Shown: piece by piece, positions 1 to 8,090 of the stretch
Layout: each line of letters opens with the position of its first letter
Position numbering within the stretch: position 1 is the stretch's first letter
Source: Thermodesulfovibrionia bacterium
Lineage (GTDB): Bacteria; Nitrospirota; Thermodesulfovibrionia; UBA6902
Length of the DNA stretch: 34,626 nucleotides
Direction of reading: 5' to 3'
Assembly (NCBI GenBank): GCA_947259645.1
Contig: CAMYND010000024.1
Coordinates: 1-34,626 of the forward strand
The notes under the pieces: generated by a model
Seen by the model: only the letters and a program-made list of their open reading frames with translations
Database searches by the model: none
What the model was told of the DNA's origin: nothing
Translations under genes and position numbers: made by a program

Positions 1-410
1 ACCGCAGGCTGTAATTTAAGGATATCAGCAGGCTTTCTGAATAACATAAGGTTATTCATTTCCAGGTAATTGATGTATTCCTCGTTCATTGTTCCCGAAA
101 AGAACAGAAACGAGTTCTTATAAAGCGTCTCCAGATTTTTGTATAGTTCAATCCCGTTCATGAACGGCATCTCGATGTCAGATATCACAACATCGAAATG
201 ATGCCCGGCACACTTTGAGAGAGCATCAAGTCCGTTAATGGCTGTATAGACAATCCCCTCTTCGTGAAGGACTATAGATAGCATTTCCCTGATAGCCTCA
301 CTATCATCCACGACAAGAATGCTCTTGATACTATCAAACCCTGTAACAGATCTCTCACCAGACCCGGGGCTCTGCCTGCCCGGAAATAGCGCGGTATTTA
401 TTGCTTCCAT
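1..410 (-). CDS. Response regulator receiver protein (N-terminal part, runs off window edge)
   Basis: The visible 136 residues form a CheY-like receiver domain after a 29-residue N-terminal extension. Seen: ILVVDDSE carries the acidic pair D35/D36, VVISDIEMP carries the probable phospho-acceptor D78, S105 lies in LFFSGT, and K126 lies in FRKPAD. All catalytic receiver residues are therefore present, unlike in the activator at 1452. The frame stays open through base 1, so the output domain, if any, is outside the window. The start at 410 has GGGAGG about 10 nt upstream; an in-frame ATG at 428 overlaps that Shine-Dalgarno sequence and is less likely. A cognate kinase is not visible. Family assignment is firm; the pathway is unknown. 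Confidence 0.9.
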   Translation of the reverse strand, partial: MEAINTALFPGRQSPGSGERSVTGFDSIKSILVVDDSEAIREMLSIVLHEEGIVYTAINGLDALSKCAGHHFDVVISDIEMPFMNGIELYKNLETLYKNSFLFFSGTMNEEYINYLEMNNLMLFRKPADILKLQPA

Positions 411-495
411 GCTGACTGCGCCTCCCATGATTTCTTATTCCAGATTTATCTTCCGTCTTATTGTTACGTCTAAACAATAAACGCATTCAGGGAAT

Positions 496-544
496 CCGGG
501 GGATATGAAAGTATCTGATAACCCTCATAGATCATCTCCCCCGG
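496..544. repeat. Inverted repeat between response regulator and small-gene cluster
   Basis: Arms CCGGGGGATATGA (496-508) and TCATCTCCCCCGG (532-544) are complementary with one mismatch around a 23-nt loop. It lies just downstream of the 33-aa gene on the minus strand and upstream of the response regulator. It has no following T-run, so it is either a factor-dependent end of the small-gene transcript or a structured leader. No gene was recognised in the rest of 411-562. Confidence 0.45.
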
Positions 545-562
545 CCTGCTGCTGAACCCTGA

Positions 563-664
563 CTACTTTGTTTTGCCCTTCTTCATGGAATAGTTGATTG
601 TCTTTGCATCCTTTTTCTTTTTCTTCTCTGGCTGGGATTTAGGTTTTTCAAAGTTTTTTTTCAT
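563..664 (-). CDS. Small lysine-rich protein, 33 aa
   Basis: Unrecognised short gene. It encodes 33 residues, 14 of them lysine, with a KKKKK run at residues 14-18. It has no signal peptide or hydrophobic segment, so it is probably cytoplasmic and may bind nucleic acid or an acidic partner. Support for translation is an AAAGGAGG Shine-Dalgarno sequence about 7 nt before the ATG and the co-oriented 56-aa gene ending 21 nt upstream. No family is recognised. A lysine-rich low-complexity peptide can arise by chance, so the ribosome-binding site and cluster context carry most of the weight. Confidence 0.5.
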   Translation of the reverse strand: MKKNFEKPKSQPEKKKKKDAKTINYSMKKGKTK

Positions 665-685
665 CGCGTTCCTCCTTTTCTGAAA

Positions 686-856
686 TTACCGGGAATTTAT
701 CAATTCCCAGTTGTCCTGGTATTGTTCCTCATAGAAGAAATGCTTCACCTGTTTCTTACTCTTTCCGTATGCATGAGCGGGAGCAATTTTCTTGCGATTT
801 TTTTGCAATAACCTTTTTTTCCTCTTTTCTTTTTGGTAGATTATTCCTTCAATCAT
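686..856 (-). CDS. Small basic protein, 56 aa
   Basis: Unrecognised short gene. The product is strongly basic in its first 40 residues (KEKRKKR at 9-15, NRKK at 20-23, GKSKK at 31-35) and ends in a more acidic, aromatic segment (FFYEEQY, DNW). No membrane segment is visible. The ATG at 856 is preceded by GAGG with 7-nt spacing; a nearby ATG at 861 reads straight into a stop. The gene sits 53 nt after the acidic exported protein and 21 nt before the 33-aa gene, all on the same strand, suggesting one transcript. It resembles small RNA- or ribosome-binding proteins in composition only, and no function is claimed. Confidence 0.55.
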   Translation of the reverse strand: MIEGIIYQKEKRKKRLLQKNRKKIAPAHAYGKSKKQVKHFFYEEQYQDNWELINSR

Positions 857-909
857 TTCATCACCTCACGGTATGGTTATGCGTTGTCTTTCATGTTCAC
901 CCAGACATA

Positions 910-1191
910 CTACCCGCGATCTTCTTCGTATTTTTCATCAGGATAGTTTTCTTCTTCCGGATCAGGCAGGTCTTCTCCTTCCTGATCATATTCTTCTAGC
1001 AGTTCTTCACCTTCCTGATCATATTCTTCCAGCAGTTCTTGCTTTTCATCATCCATTTCATCTTCCGTGTCTCCATGAAGCAACTCTTCTGCAGCCTCCT
1101 CTTCAGTAGCAGCGAACAGGCTGTCTGATCCGGAGAAGAATATTCCCCCGACAAACAGGACTGCCATCAGCAAAGCCAAAACTTTCTTCAT
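910..1191 (-). CDS. Exported, extremely acidic small protein with tandem repeat, 93 aa
   Basis: The first 27 residues are a clear Sec signal peptide: MKK, a hydrophobic core, then SDSLFA. The predicted 66-residue mature part has 34 Asp/Glu and only three Lys/Arg. It contains two consecutive 11-residue units, LLEEYDQEGEE and LLEEYDQEGED, then a Pro/Glu/Tyr-rich tail. There is no cysteine, so it is not a lipoprotein. The start at 1191 is chosen because GGGAGG lies about 9 nt upstream and the signal peptide begins there; an upstream ATG at 1224 would only add a charged leader. Low-affinity metal binding or pairing with a basic partner is plausible but inferred. No family is recognised. It is the first gene after the sigma-54-like promoter at 1256-1270. 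Confidence 0.75.
   Translation of the reverse strand: MKKVLALLMAVLFVGGIFFSGSDSLFAATEEEAAEELLHGDTEDEMDDEKQELLEEYDQEGEELLEEYDQEGEDLPDPEEENYPDEKYEEDRG
971..1036 (-). repeat. 33-bp direct tandem repeat, two copies, inside the acidic protein gene
   Basis: Units at 971-1003 and 1004-1036 differ at only two positions and together encode the duplicated 11-residue acidic block. The near identity points to a recent in-frame duplication. Confidence 0.85.
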
Positions 1192-1255
1192 AATACGAAC
1201 CTCCCATTTGTGTGCCTCATTCAAGACACTCTGTTAACAGTTAATACAACTCATA

Positions 1256-1270
1256 TCAAAGATCGTGCCA
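1256..1270 (-). promoter_or_regulatory. Putative sigma-54 promoter for the small-protein cluster
   Basis: On the minus strand the sequence reads TGGCACG, four bases, then TTGA. The -24 GG is perfect and the G of the -12 element lies exactly 12 nt downstream; the final C of the -12 GC is A. Transcription would start near 1244, leaving a leader of about 50 nt before the ATG at 1191. The divergent neighbour is a sigma-54 activator, which strengthens the call. It rests on one imperfect match. Confidence 0.45.
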
Positions 1271-1451
1271 GATTCAAATAAAGAGAAATATACATATAAA
1301 TCAAGTAGTTTCACATCAGACCACAGGCATTTACTTTTTATGCACGATGTTTCTATACTAAAAGTGTCATTTTGTCGTATTAGTTTCTTATTTCGTTATA
1401 AATGAGGTCATATTGTCATAGTTTTTTACTGTTTTCAGGGGCGATACAATT

Positions 1452-2819
1452 ATGGTTAAACAGGACCGGAAGCTGAATGCTACCATCCTCTTTGCCGGTG
1501 AACAGGGAGACAGGAGATGGGATCCTTTGAACTCGTATTTAAAGAGAAAGGGAGCGCATATCATATGCACATATTCTTCAAGAGAAACATACGACATGCT
1601 GAAAAAAACTCCGGTAAACATCATAATCGCGGACTATGATCATTCTGATATTAAGGCTCTTGCCTTTCTGAGAAAGGCAAAGCGGATAAAAACGCATATT
1701 GAACTGATATTTCTCTCGGAAAAGGCGAGTTTATCAAAAGCTATAGAGGCCATGAGAGAAGGAGCATATGATTTTTATGAATTTCCTGCTAACACGAGAT
1801 TAATACTCGCGGTAATAGAGAAGGCCATTGAAAAGCAGACTCTCTCGATTGAAAAAACAGAGCTCGAGCAAAAGGTTAAGGACAAATTCGATTCCGGAAA
1901 GATCATCGGCAGGAGCAGGGCCATGCAGCATGTCCTTGACATTGTGGGCTCGATATCCGCAAAAAATGTTGCTGTCCTTCTCACAGGAGAAACCGGCTCG
2001 GGAAAAGAGATTATTGCCAAAGCGATACATTACAACAGCCCCCGCTCTGCTCAACCATTTATAGGCATCAACTGCGCAGCACTGAGTGAAGGAGTTCTTG
2101 AGTCAGAGCTCTTCGGCCATGAAAAGGGCTCTTTTACCGGCGCGGTTTCCAGAAGAATAGGAAGGTTTGAACTTGCTGACGGAGGGACTGTGTTTCTTGA
2201 TGAAGTCGGTGACCTGCCGTCCAGTATGCAGGTAAAACTTCTCAGAGTATTGCAGGAGAAGTCCTTTGAAAGGGTCGGAGGCAATGACCAGATAAAAGTG
2301 GATGTCAGGGTAATAGCAGCAACCCATAGAAATTTATATCAGCTTATCGATGAGGGGAAATTCAGGAAAGATCTTTTCTACCGTTTAAATGTTGTACACA
2401 TTGAACTCCCCCCCTTGAGAGACAGGAAAGACGATATACCCCGTCTCGTAAGTTCATTTATTGAGAAGTTCAATGATGAAAAGGATTACGGTATAAAGGG
2501 CGTTTCCCGGGAAGCAATGCAGATTCTATTGAATTACAAATGGCCGGGAAACGTCAGAGAACTTGAAAACGCGATCGAGTCAGCTATGGCACTCTCGACT
2601 ACTGAGGTCATCGAGTCTAAATACCTTCCATCATTCCTCCTCGTAACCAAGCCTCAGGACATTGACTTCTATCAAATCTCTCAAAACCTCACTCTGCAGG
2701 AACTGGAGGAAGAAATTATCTCACAGACTCTGGCAAAGACAGGCGGCAACAAGACAAAGGCCGCGAAGCTCCTTGGTATTTCCGTTAGAACGCTCCAGAG
2801 GAAAGTCAAGAACAAATAG
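1452..2819 (+). CDS. Sigma-54-dependent transcriptional activator with degenerate receiver domain
   Basis: NtrC-type bacterial enhancer-binding protein, 455 aa. Residues 10-125 have a receiver-like fold (IIIADYD with D61), but the usual acidic pair after strand 1 is absent (ILFAGEQ) and the conserved Lys-Pro is replaced in FYEFP. Normal phosphorylation is therefore doubtful. The central AAA+ domain is complete: Walker A GETGSGKE (179-186), sigma-54 contact loop GSFTGA (226-231), Walker B VFLDEVGD (247-254) and arginine-finger region FRKDLFYR (304-311). A Fis-type helix-turn-helix is at 424-452 ([13 protein letters not shown]). It hydrolyses ATP to remodel RNA polymerase-sigma-54. AGGGG lies 10 nt before the ATG. 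It is divergent from the small-protein cluster and ends 7 nt from the convergent tamB. Target genes are unknown. Confidence 0.93.
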   Translation: MVKQDRKLNATILFAGEQGDRRWDPLNSYLKRKGAHIICTYSSRETYDMLKKTPVNIIIADYDHSDIKALAFLRKAKRIKTHIELIFLSEKASLSKAIEAMREGAYDFYEFPANTRLILAVIEKAIEKQTLSIEKTELEQKVKDKFDSGKIIGRSRAMQHVLDIVGSISAKNVAVLLTGETGSGKEIIAKAIHYNSPRSAQPFIGINCAALSEGVLESELFGHEKGSFTGAVSRRIGRFELADGGTVFLDEVGDLPSSMQVKLLRVLQEKSFERVGGNDQIKVDVRVIAATHRNLYQLIDEGKFRKDLFYRLNVVHIELPPLRDRKDDIPRLVSSFIEKFNDEKDYGIKGVSREAMQILLNYKWPGNVRELENAIESAMALSTTEVIESKYLPSFLLVTKPQDIDFYQISQNLTLQELEEEIISQTLAKTGGNKTKAAKLLGISVRTLQRKVKNK

Positions 2820-2826
2820 TGCTTTT

Positions 2827-5800
2827 TTACCGCTCAATTGTATAGAACATGTCGCCGCTGCTTTCGATCCCGTATTCTGTCTGAACCTGCAGCTGCTTTG
2901 TCAGGTCATAACGGAGCCGGATAGTGCTTACAGGTTCGAACAGGCCGATCCCATAACTGAGATACAGCCTTGGCGACAGGTATTTGCCTATAAAGAGCGT
3001 TGCCTGTTCAGGAGCATCACCTTTTTCAATTTCAACATCCTCAATCCCGAATGCTGCCCCGATTTTCTTTGCAACAAATCCACCGGCGCTCAGACCGGCC
3101 GAGAGCGCTGCCCCGTACAGCTGGTTCCCTTCAGAGCCGGACAACTGCTTCATGGGCCGACCGAACAGAATGTATGAGAGAGCGTCCGATTCATCCATGG
3201 CGGGAGAAGAGTAGACTTGCAGCTCAGGGGCCCTGAGCGTACCCTGAATATTTACACCGGCGGTCACATCTTTTACCTTTCTAAATGCCCTTATATCAAG
3301 TCCGGGATCATCCATGATCCCGGCAAATACCAGGCGGCCATTATCGATTGCAAGGTCCTGACCGTATGCCCTGTATTGGCCCTCAACTATCTGAAATTCA
3401 CCCCGTCCCTGGGTCACCATACCAGGCTGCTCAGTCAAATCAATGCCTCCCGTTACCCTGCTGGTAAGTCCGAAACCCTTGAAGGTGACCTTGTCACCAA
3501 GGGACAGCTTAAGCCTGCCGGTAACTGACCACCCAGCCTTTTGTTCAGCCACCGGCATGTCTACTACTGTTACATCTTTTGAAGGTAAAACAGCACCGGA
3601 TATGTCCGGCGGCTCAACTCTGGCCTCGGGGATGATCAGCGAGCCTGAAAAATCAATACTGTTCTCCCGGACCTTCAGGTTAATATCAGGTGAGACAAGT
3701 ATCCATGCTCCGGGCACCTTAACAGCTTCGAAGTTTTCACCCTGAACCTGTATATCAGCTGAAGGCCCTTTCTCTCTGTGCAGATCTACTGTTCCCTGAA
3801 TAGCAGCATACCCGCTTCCGGATGAGAGTTTTCCCTTGATGTTCAACACCCCACTTTCATTGCCCGTAACTGTCAAGTAAATGTCCCTCAACTGAATGCC
3901 GAGGTCAGGAATTTCGATGTTTCCGTCCTTCATGATCGTTTCTCCTGTTACAACTGTCTCCGCAAGTGTTCCGGAAATGCTGATCTGTGCCGCAGCTGAG
4001 CCGGAAGCTTTGGGTATCTGCTCAATGAAGACCGGCACCAGATCAAGGTTGTTCAGGTCTGCTGTGAAATTTCCCACGATGCGCTGGCTGGCCGGCTCTG
4101 TTATCCCCGGTATAAAACCCGGAAGAGTGATTGCCCCTTTAATGTGTCCCCTCTCAGGTAATAACAACTCAATGTCTGCATCAAGCGCGCTCTTGTCAAG
4201 ATTAAAGTCTATCCTTGATTCTCCAAGTGATATATCTACGGGTTTATCATTTCCCTGATAGGACAGTTTCCCGCCGGGCATTGTGAGAGAACCTTTCCCC
4301 GACAACACGCCCTCAGGCAGATAAGCAAAGTCTCCTGTTCCGTGAATGAACCCTTCTGCTTCAACAGCGCGGGGAAGCTGGGATTTAAGCGCTGACAAGG
4401 GGAGGTTGTTTACTGTTATCCTCCCTTCGGCACCCTTTGCTCCGGTCCATGACGCCTGGAGACAGAGATCAGTAGTGCTGCTGACAAGACAGAGCGGTTC
4501 CGCAGCGGCTCTCTCTCTTGAGAGAGAAACAGATACAGGCTCCCTCAAAGACCAGGTGCCGGCTCTGCCTGCTTCAAGTAGAAGTTCTGTTAACAGCCCG
4601 CTCCATGTTTTGTCCTTATACCCTCCCGTCATTGCCAGGGCCATGGTTTGAGTGTCCATACCAGCCTTCATTGCAATTGAATGGGAGGCAACCATACCGC
4701 TGCTGTTCAATGTTATCGTATTGAATTTCTGACCTCCTGCAGAGAGGTTTTTGGCGTTTATATCCACTCGCGACGCTCGTTCATCCTTCATATCGAGATC
4801 AACAAAAACCTTGACGCTCTCCGCGGTGTACGTATCGAATGCCAGAGATGTGCCGCTGATATCCCCTTTAATGACGGGGTGTGACCTGCTGCCAGTCACA
4901 GAACCGGTCCCCTGAATGACTCCCTGTAACCCGGGAGCAAAATCTCCTGCATCAAGTATGCGTGAGTCCCACTTCAATGACCACGAATCAGCAACCGTTC
5001 CCGACGCTGAGAATAGTGATTTACTGGATCTGATTTCCAGTCCGGAGAATGCTATGACATCTTCAGACAGGGACAGCTCAGCACGTACATCCAGCGGCCT
5101 GTTTCTCAGGCTCCCCTGAGCGCTGACATGAGATGGGTTTACGGTCAGCACGCCCTTTTCATAGTGCCCTGATGACTGCACAGCAACCTTCAGTGCTCCC
5201 TGCCATTTCGGCCACTGTGCTCCGGGGTTGAGCCGTTCTGAATCGATCTTTACAACCCAGCGCATCTCAGGTTTCCAGCTCAGAGAACCGCTGCCTTTCA
5301 ATTCACCCTCGAGGAGATGAACAGAAAAGGAAGATATGTCTCCATGCTTCATCGACCCGGAGCCGGTGACCGTCCCGGAAAGATCAAGCTCAGGCCATGT
5401 TTTGTTGAGTTTCGCAGGATTAAGTTTTTTAAATGATACGTCTCCCTCCCAGCCCGGGTCTGTTAACAGATTGCTGATAGTCATATCCATGCTCAAAGGA
5501 GATGGACGTGTCAGGTCCTGCAGTACCCTCAGATGCTTGAGAGTGCCGGCAACTTCTCCCTGCCCTGAGATCTCTTCAAAGTCAGTCAGGCGAAGCGCCC
5601 ATGATGCGGTGATCCTTAGCGGATAGTCACCACGGGGGTCAATGTCACCGTTCGCGGTCAGGCTGAGTTCCGGCATTTCCATATCCAGCTGCCTGATACT
5701 GACTCCCGTATCGTCAACCCGTGCCTGCATTGAGATACGGTGTATCGTTACAAAATCCCCCGCGCCCTTCTCCGTAATAACTATGTTGCTTATGTCAGCT

Positions 5801-6192
5801 TGGTCAAGTATGATCTTCAGCGGAACATTGAGCTCGGGAAGTGAAGAAGCCGCTTCACCATCACTGTCTTGTCCGGGGGGCAGCGTTATTCTGACACCAT
5901 CTGCCTTCAGGCTGGATATTCGGGCTTCCAAGTGCATGAGTCGGGCCGGATCCCAGTCAAGGGAAAGGTCATCTACCTCAAAAGATTGTTGGTCCGCTTT
6001 ATACTGTATACCATGAATCTTAAAAGGGCCGGAAAGCCTGCCCTGGGCAGAGTTTATGGATAAACCGGAAACAGAATGTACTGCCCTCGTTACAAGCCAT
6101 TGTAATCCTGCCTCAGTATACAGGAGGAATGTTATTCCTGTAAGAATTAACAGGGCAATGAATATGCCGGCCATGAGTATTTTCCGTCTCAT
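2827..6192 (-). CDS. tamB: TamB-like translocation and assembly module protein (DUF490)
   Basis: Large AsmA-superfamily protein of 1121 aa. An N-terminal inner-membrane anchor (about residues 6-25) is followed by a long stretch of amphipathic beta repeats expected to span the periplasm, then the C-terminal TamB domain. Family hallmarks near the C-terminus include ALSYILFGRP, GRLVFAGIMDDPGL and a terminal beta strand region. TamB works with the Omp85 protein TamA in outer-membrane protein insertion, and TamB relatives are also implicated in phospholipid transport to the outer membrane. Its start codon overlaps the tamA stop in ATGA, so the two are translationally coupled. Length is within the family range (about 1000-1400 aa). 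No internal disruption was seen. Confidence 0.93.
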   Translation of the reverse strand: MRRKILMAGIFIALLILTGITFLLYTEAGLQWLVTRAVHSVSGLSINSAQGRLSGPFKIHGIQYKADQQSFEVDDLSLDWDPARLMHLEARISSLKADGVRITLPPGQDSDGEAASSLPELNVPLKIILDQADISNIVITEKGAGDFVTIHRISMQARVDDTGVSIRQLDMEMPELSLTANGDIDPRGDYPLRITASWALRLTDFEEISGQGEVAGTLKHLRVLQDLTRPSPLSMDMTISNLLTDPGWEGDVSFKKLNPAKLNKTWPELDLSGTVTGSGSMKHGDISSFSVHLLEGELKGSGSLSWKPEMRWVVKIDSERLNPGAQWPKWQGALKVAVQSSGHYEKGVLTVNPSHVSAQGSLRNRPLDVRAELSLSEDVIAFSGLEIRSSKSLFSASGTVADSWSLKWDSRILDAGDFAPGLQGVIQGTGSVTGSRSHPVIKGDISGTSLAFDTYTAESVKVFVDLDMKDERASRVDINAKNLSAGGQKFNTITLNSSGMVASHSIAMKAGMDTQTMALAMTGGYKDKTWSGLLTELLLEAGRAGTWSLREPVSVSLSRERAAAEPLCLVSSTTDLCLQASWTGAKGAEGRITVNNLPLSALKSQLPRAVEAEGFIHGTGDFAYLPEGVLSGKGSLTMPGGKLSYQGNDKPVDISLGESRIDFNLDKSALDADIELLLPERGHIKGAITLPGFIPGITEPASQRIVGNFTADLNNLDLVPVFIEQIPKASGSAAAQISISGTLAETVVTGETIMKDGNIEIPDLGIQLRDIYLTVTGNESGVLNIKGKLSSGSGYAAIQGTVDLHREKGPSADIQVQGENFEAVKVPGAWILVSPDINLKVRENSIDFSGSLIIPEARVEPPDISGAVLPSKDVTVVDMPVAEQKAGWSVTGRLKLSLGDKVTFKGFGLTSRVTGGIDLTEQPGMVTQGRGEFQIVEGQYRAYGQDLAIDNGRLVFAGIMDDPGLDIRAFRKVKDVTAGVNIQGTLRAPELQVYSSPAMDESDALSYILFGRPMKQLSGSEGNQLYGAALSAGLSAGGFVAKKIGAAFGIEDVEIEKGDAPEQATLFIGKYLSPRLYLSYGIGLFEPVSTIRLRYDLTKQLQVQTEYGIESSGDMFYTIER

Positions 6193-7931
6193 AGATCAGG
6201 CCCCACAACTAAATGAATGCGCCAGTCCTTGTCTGATCCTGACAGCGGGAAGGCCAGGTCAACTCTCACCGGTCCCACCGGAGACTGCCAGCGAACACCA
6301 AATCCTGCTCCTGACTCAATGGGGTCTGATATTGAATCAATTGCATTCCCCGCATCGTAGAACAGGGCAGCGCTCCAGTCCCCTGAAACGTTCTGCTCAT
6401 ACTCAATGCTCCCGGCAATGAGATGCCTGCCGCCGACAACATCACCGCTTTCATCTTCCGGGCCGAGTGAATTGTACGCATAACCGCGCACGCTTTGATC
6501 TCCCCCGGCAAAGAACCGGACTGATGCAGGCAGTTCTGAAAACTCACTTACTACGGAAACTCCTCCTTCGGCACGCATAATGATTCTACTGCCTGCCCAC
6601 AGTCGCCGTATGTATTTCATTTGTGAGCGAATTTGGAGGAAAGAGTTGTCTGACAGTATTGATTCATGGGCGCCCCTGGCGTCAAGAAATATCCTGAGCC
6701 CGCGTTTTGTCTGAACAGGATTATCAGACCAGACCTTTGTCCAGCCAATTCCCGGAATGAGAAGGGTGGAACGTCCCTCATCTCCGGCAATAGTAAAGAG
6801 CTCCTCTTCATAGTCAAGGGATAGGGACTCCTTCCAGCCCGCCCTCACGTGATTAAAACGAATGCCTCCAAACAATTTCTCACTGAAGCTTGTCTGCGTG
6901 TCTTCCCGTGAATATCCGGCTGTAAAGGCAAGACTGTCTGTTCGGGGGTCTCTGAGAGGAACAGTATACTCCCCGACAATACCTGATTTGATTTCTGATA
7001 CCTTTAGTGTAATGCCGAACCGGTGACCGGTATCGTTTATTCTGCTTATCTCCCAGCCGGCTGTTCCCCTGAGTCCGGTGTCTGTTCCATAACCCAGACC
7101 AAATTTATATTTATGCCGCCTGCGTGGAACGAGATTAACCTCGATGGGCACTTCGATCTCTTCCGGGCTCCCAGCCCGGGGAGCTATCTCCACTGACTCA
7201 AAATAGTCACTATTGTTCAGGGCGCTCTGGAAATCAAGGATCTTCGATACGAGATACGGTTCACCCTGTCTGAAGGGCATGAAACGGTCCAGAAATTCCT
7301 GACTTAATCCGTTCTGCGCAAAGGTAACTTTACCGAAACGATATTGAGGCCCCGTATCAAAATGTATGATGATATTTGAGACTGCCTGCCCTGCATGCAC
7401 CTCAACAGTGCTCTTCAGCATTTTGGCCCCCAGGAATCCGAAATTCATTGCTGTATCGTGAAGGAGGCGTTTGGCCTTTTCATAGTCTGGATGGTTCAGA
7501 ACAGCATTTTTTCTGACCGGGAAACTGCCTGCAAGCTTCTTGAACCGTTCATGGTCCCTGCCAGGGCCAGTAATCAATAATTCTACATTGTCAATAATGA
7601 CCGGATTACCGGGTGTAATACTGTATACAGCGTTCCAGCCTGACTCTTTACGCACAAGATCCGCCTTAATATCGGGCCCGTAATATCCAAATGGCTGAAG
7701 TGCCACCCTGATTTCATCTGGAGCCTGTTTGTGGAGTTTCCACAGCTGGTTCTCTGTCAGGTCGGGATGGTTCTTCTGATACTCAATACTTAACAGTGCG
7801 CGGACGTTTTCTTTCAGTTCCCCTTCAATGCCTTCTATTACAACGCTGACATTCAATGCCGCCTCTGCAGGCTGAATGTAAAAGACAGCGATGATAAGCG
7901 CAAGACCATGATGAATGATTTTTTTTATCAT
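6189..7931 (-). CDS. tamA: TamA-like Omp85 outer-membrane protein
   Basis: BamA/TamA-family protein, 580 aa from the chosen ATG. A signal peptide ends at QPAEA. POTRA-type repeats follow (GDxx-like turns, DTGPQYRFGKVTF), then a C-terminal 16-strand barrel starting near KFGLGYGTD. The conserved strand motif GGDQSVRGY, carrying the RGY of the Omp85 lid-lock loop, is present, as is a late YDAGNA strand. Length matches TamA (about 580 aa) rather than BamA (about 800 aa), in keeping with the directly following tamB. An upstream in-frame GTG at 7943 is possible but lacks a Shine-Dalgarno sequence; the ATG at 7931 has only a weak GGA. The barrel sits in the outer membrane with POTRA domains in the periplasm. 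Confidence 0.93.
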   Translation of the reverse strand: MIKKIIHHGLALIIAVFYIQPAEAALNVSVVIEGIEGELKENVRALLSIEYQKNHPDLTENQLWKLHKQAPDEIRVALQPFGYYGPDIKADLVRKESGWNAVYSITPGNPVIIDNVELLITGPGRDHERFKKLAGSFPVRKNAVLNHPDYEKAKRLLHDTAMNFGFLGAKMLKSTVEVHAGQAVSNIIIHFDTGPQYRFGKVTFAQNGLSQEFLDRFMPFRQGEPYLVSKILDFQSALNNSDYFESVEIAPRAGSPEEIEVPIEVNLVPRRRHKYKFGLGYGTDTGLRGTAGWEISRINDTGHRFGITLKVSEIKSGIVGEYTVPLRDPRTDSLAFTAGYSREDTQTSFSEKLFGGIRFNHVRAGWKESLSLDYEEELFTIAGDEGRSTLLIPGIGWTKVWSDNPVQTKRGLRIFLDARGAHESILSDNSFLQIRSQMKYIRRLWAGSRIIMRAEGGVSVVSEFSELPASVRFFAGGDQSVRGYAYNSLGPEDESGDVVGGRHLIAGSIEYEQNVSGDWSAALFYDAGNAIDSISDPIESGAGFGVRWQSPVGPVRVDLAFPLSGSDKDWRIHLVVGPDL

Positions 7932-7999
7932 CTTGTTTTCCACGTATTAATAAATCCGGTTATTGCGGCCTTCTGCAGGACGTTCCCATGAATACAGTA

Positions 8000-8028
8000 A
8001 TGTTAATGCAACTTTCCGGCAGAGTCAA
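8000..8028 (-). promoter_or_regulatory. Sigma-70-like promoter for tamA-tamB
   Basis: On the minus strand TTGACT (8028-8023), a 17-bp spacer and TAACAT (8005-8000) lie 69 bp upstream of the tamA ATG. The -35 is strong and the -10 matches four of six positions. It lies in the divergent gap shared with the glycosidase gene. Confidence 0.5.
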
Positions 8029-8090
8029 TCGTTCCCGTCTTTCACAGCCACAGTTTGACATTTCACCTGCATATCCATAGATTACAGGGG

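Noticed and set aside
769-1109. Overlapping plus-strand frames of 76 and 78 codons
   Set aside because: They are the T-rich antisense of the purine-rich small genes; no ribosome sites.
2662-3177. 171-codon plus-strand frame across the activator end and tamB
   Set aside because: It overlaps two well-supported genes and its translation has no recognisable feature.
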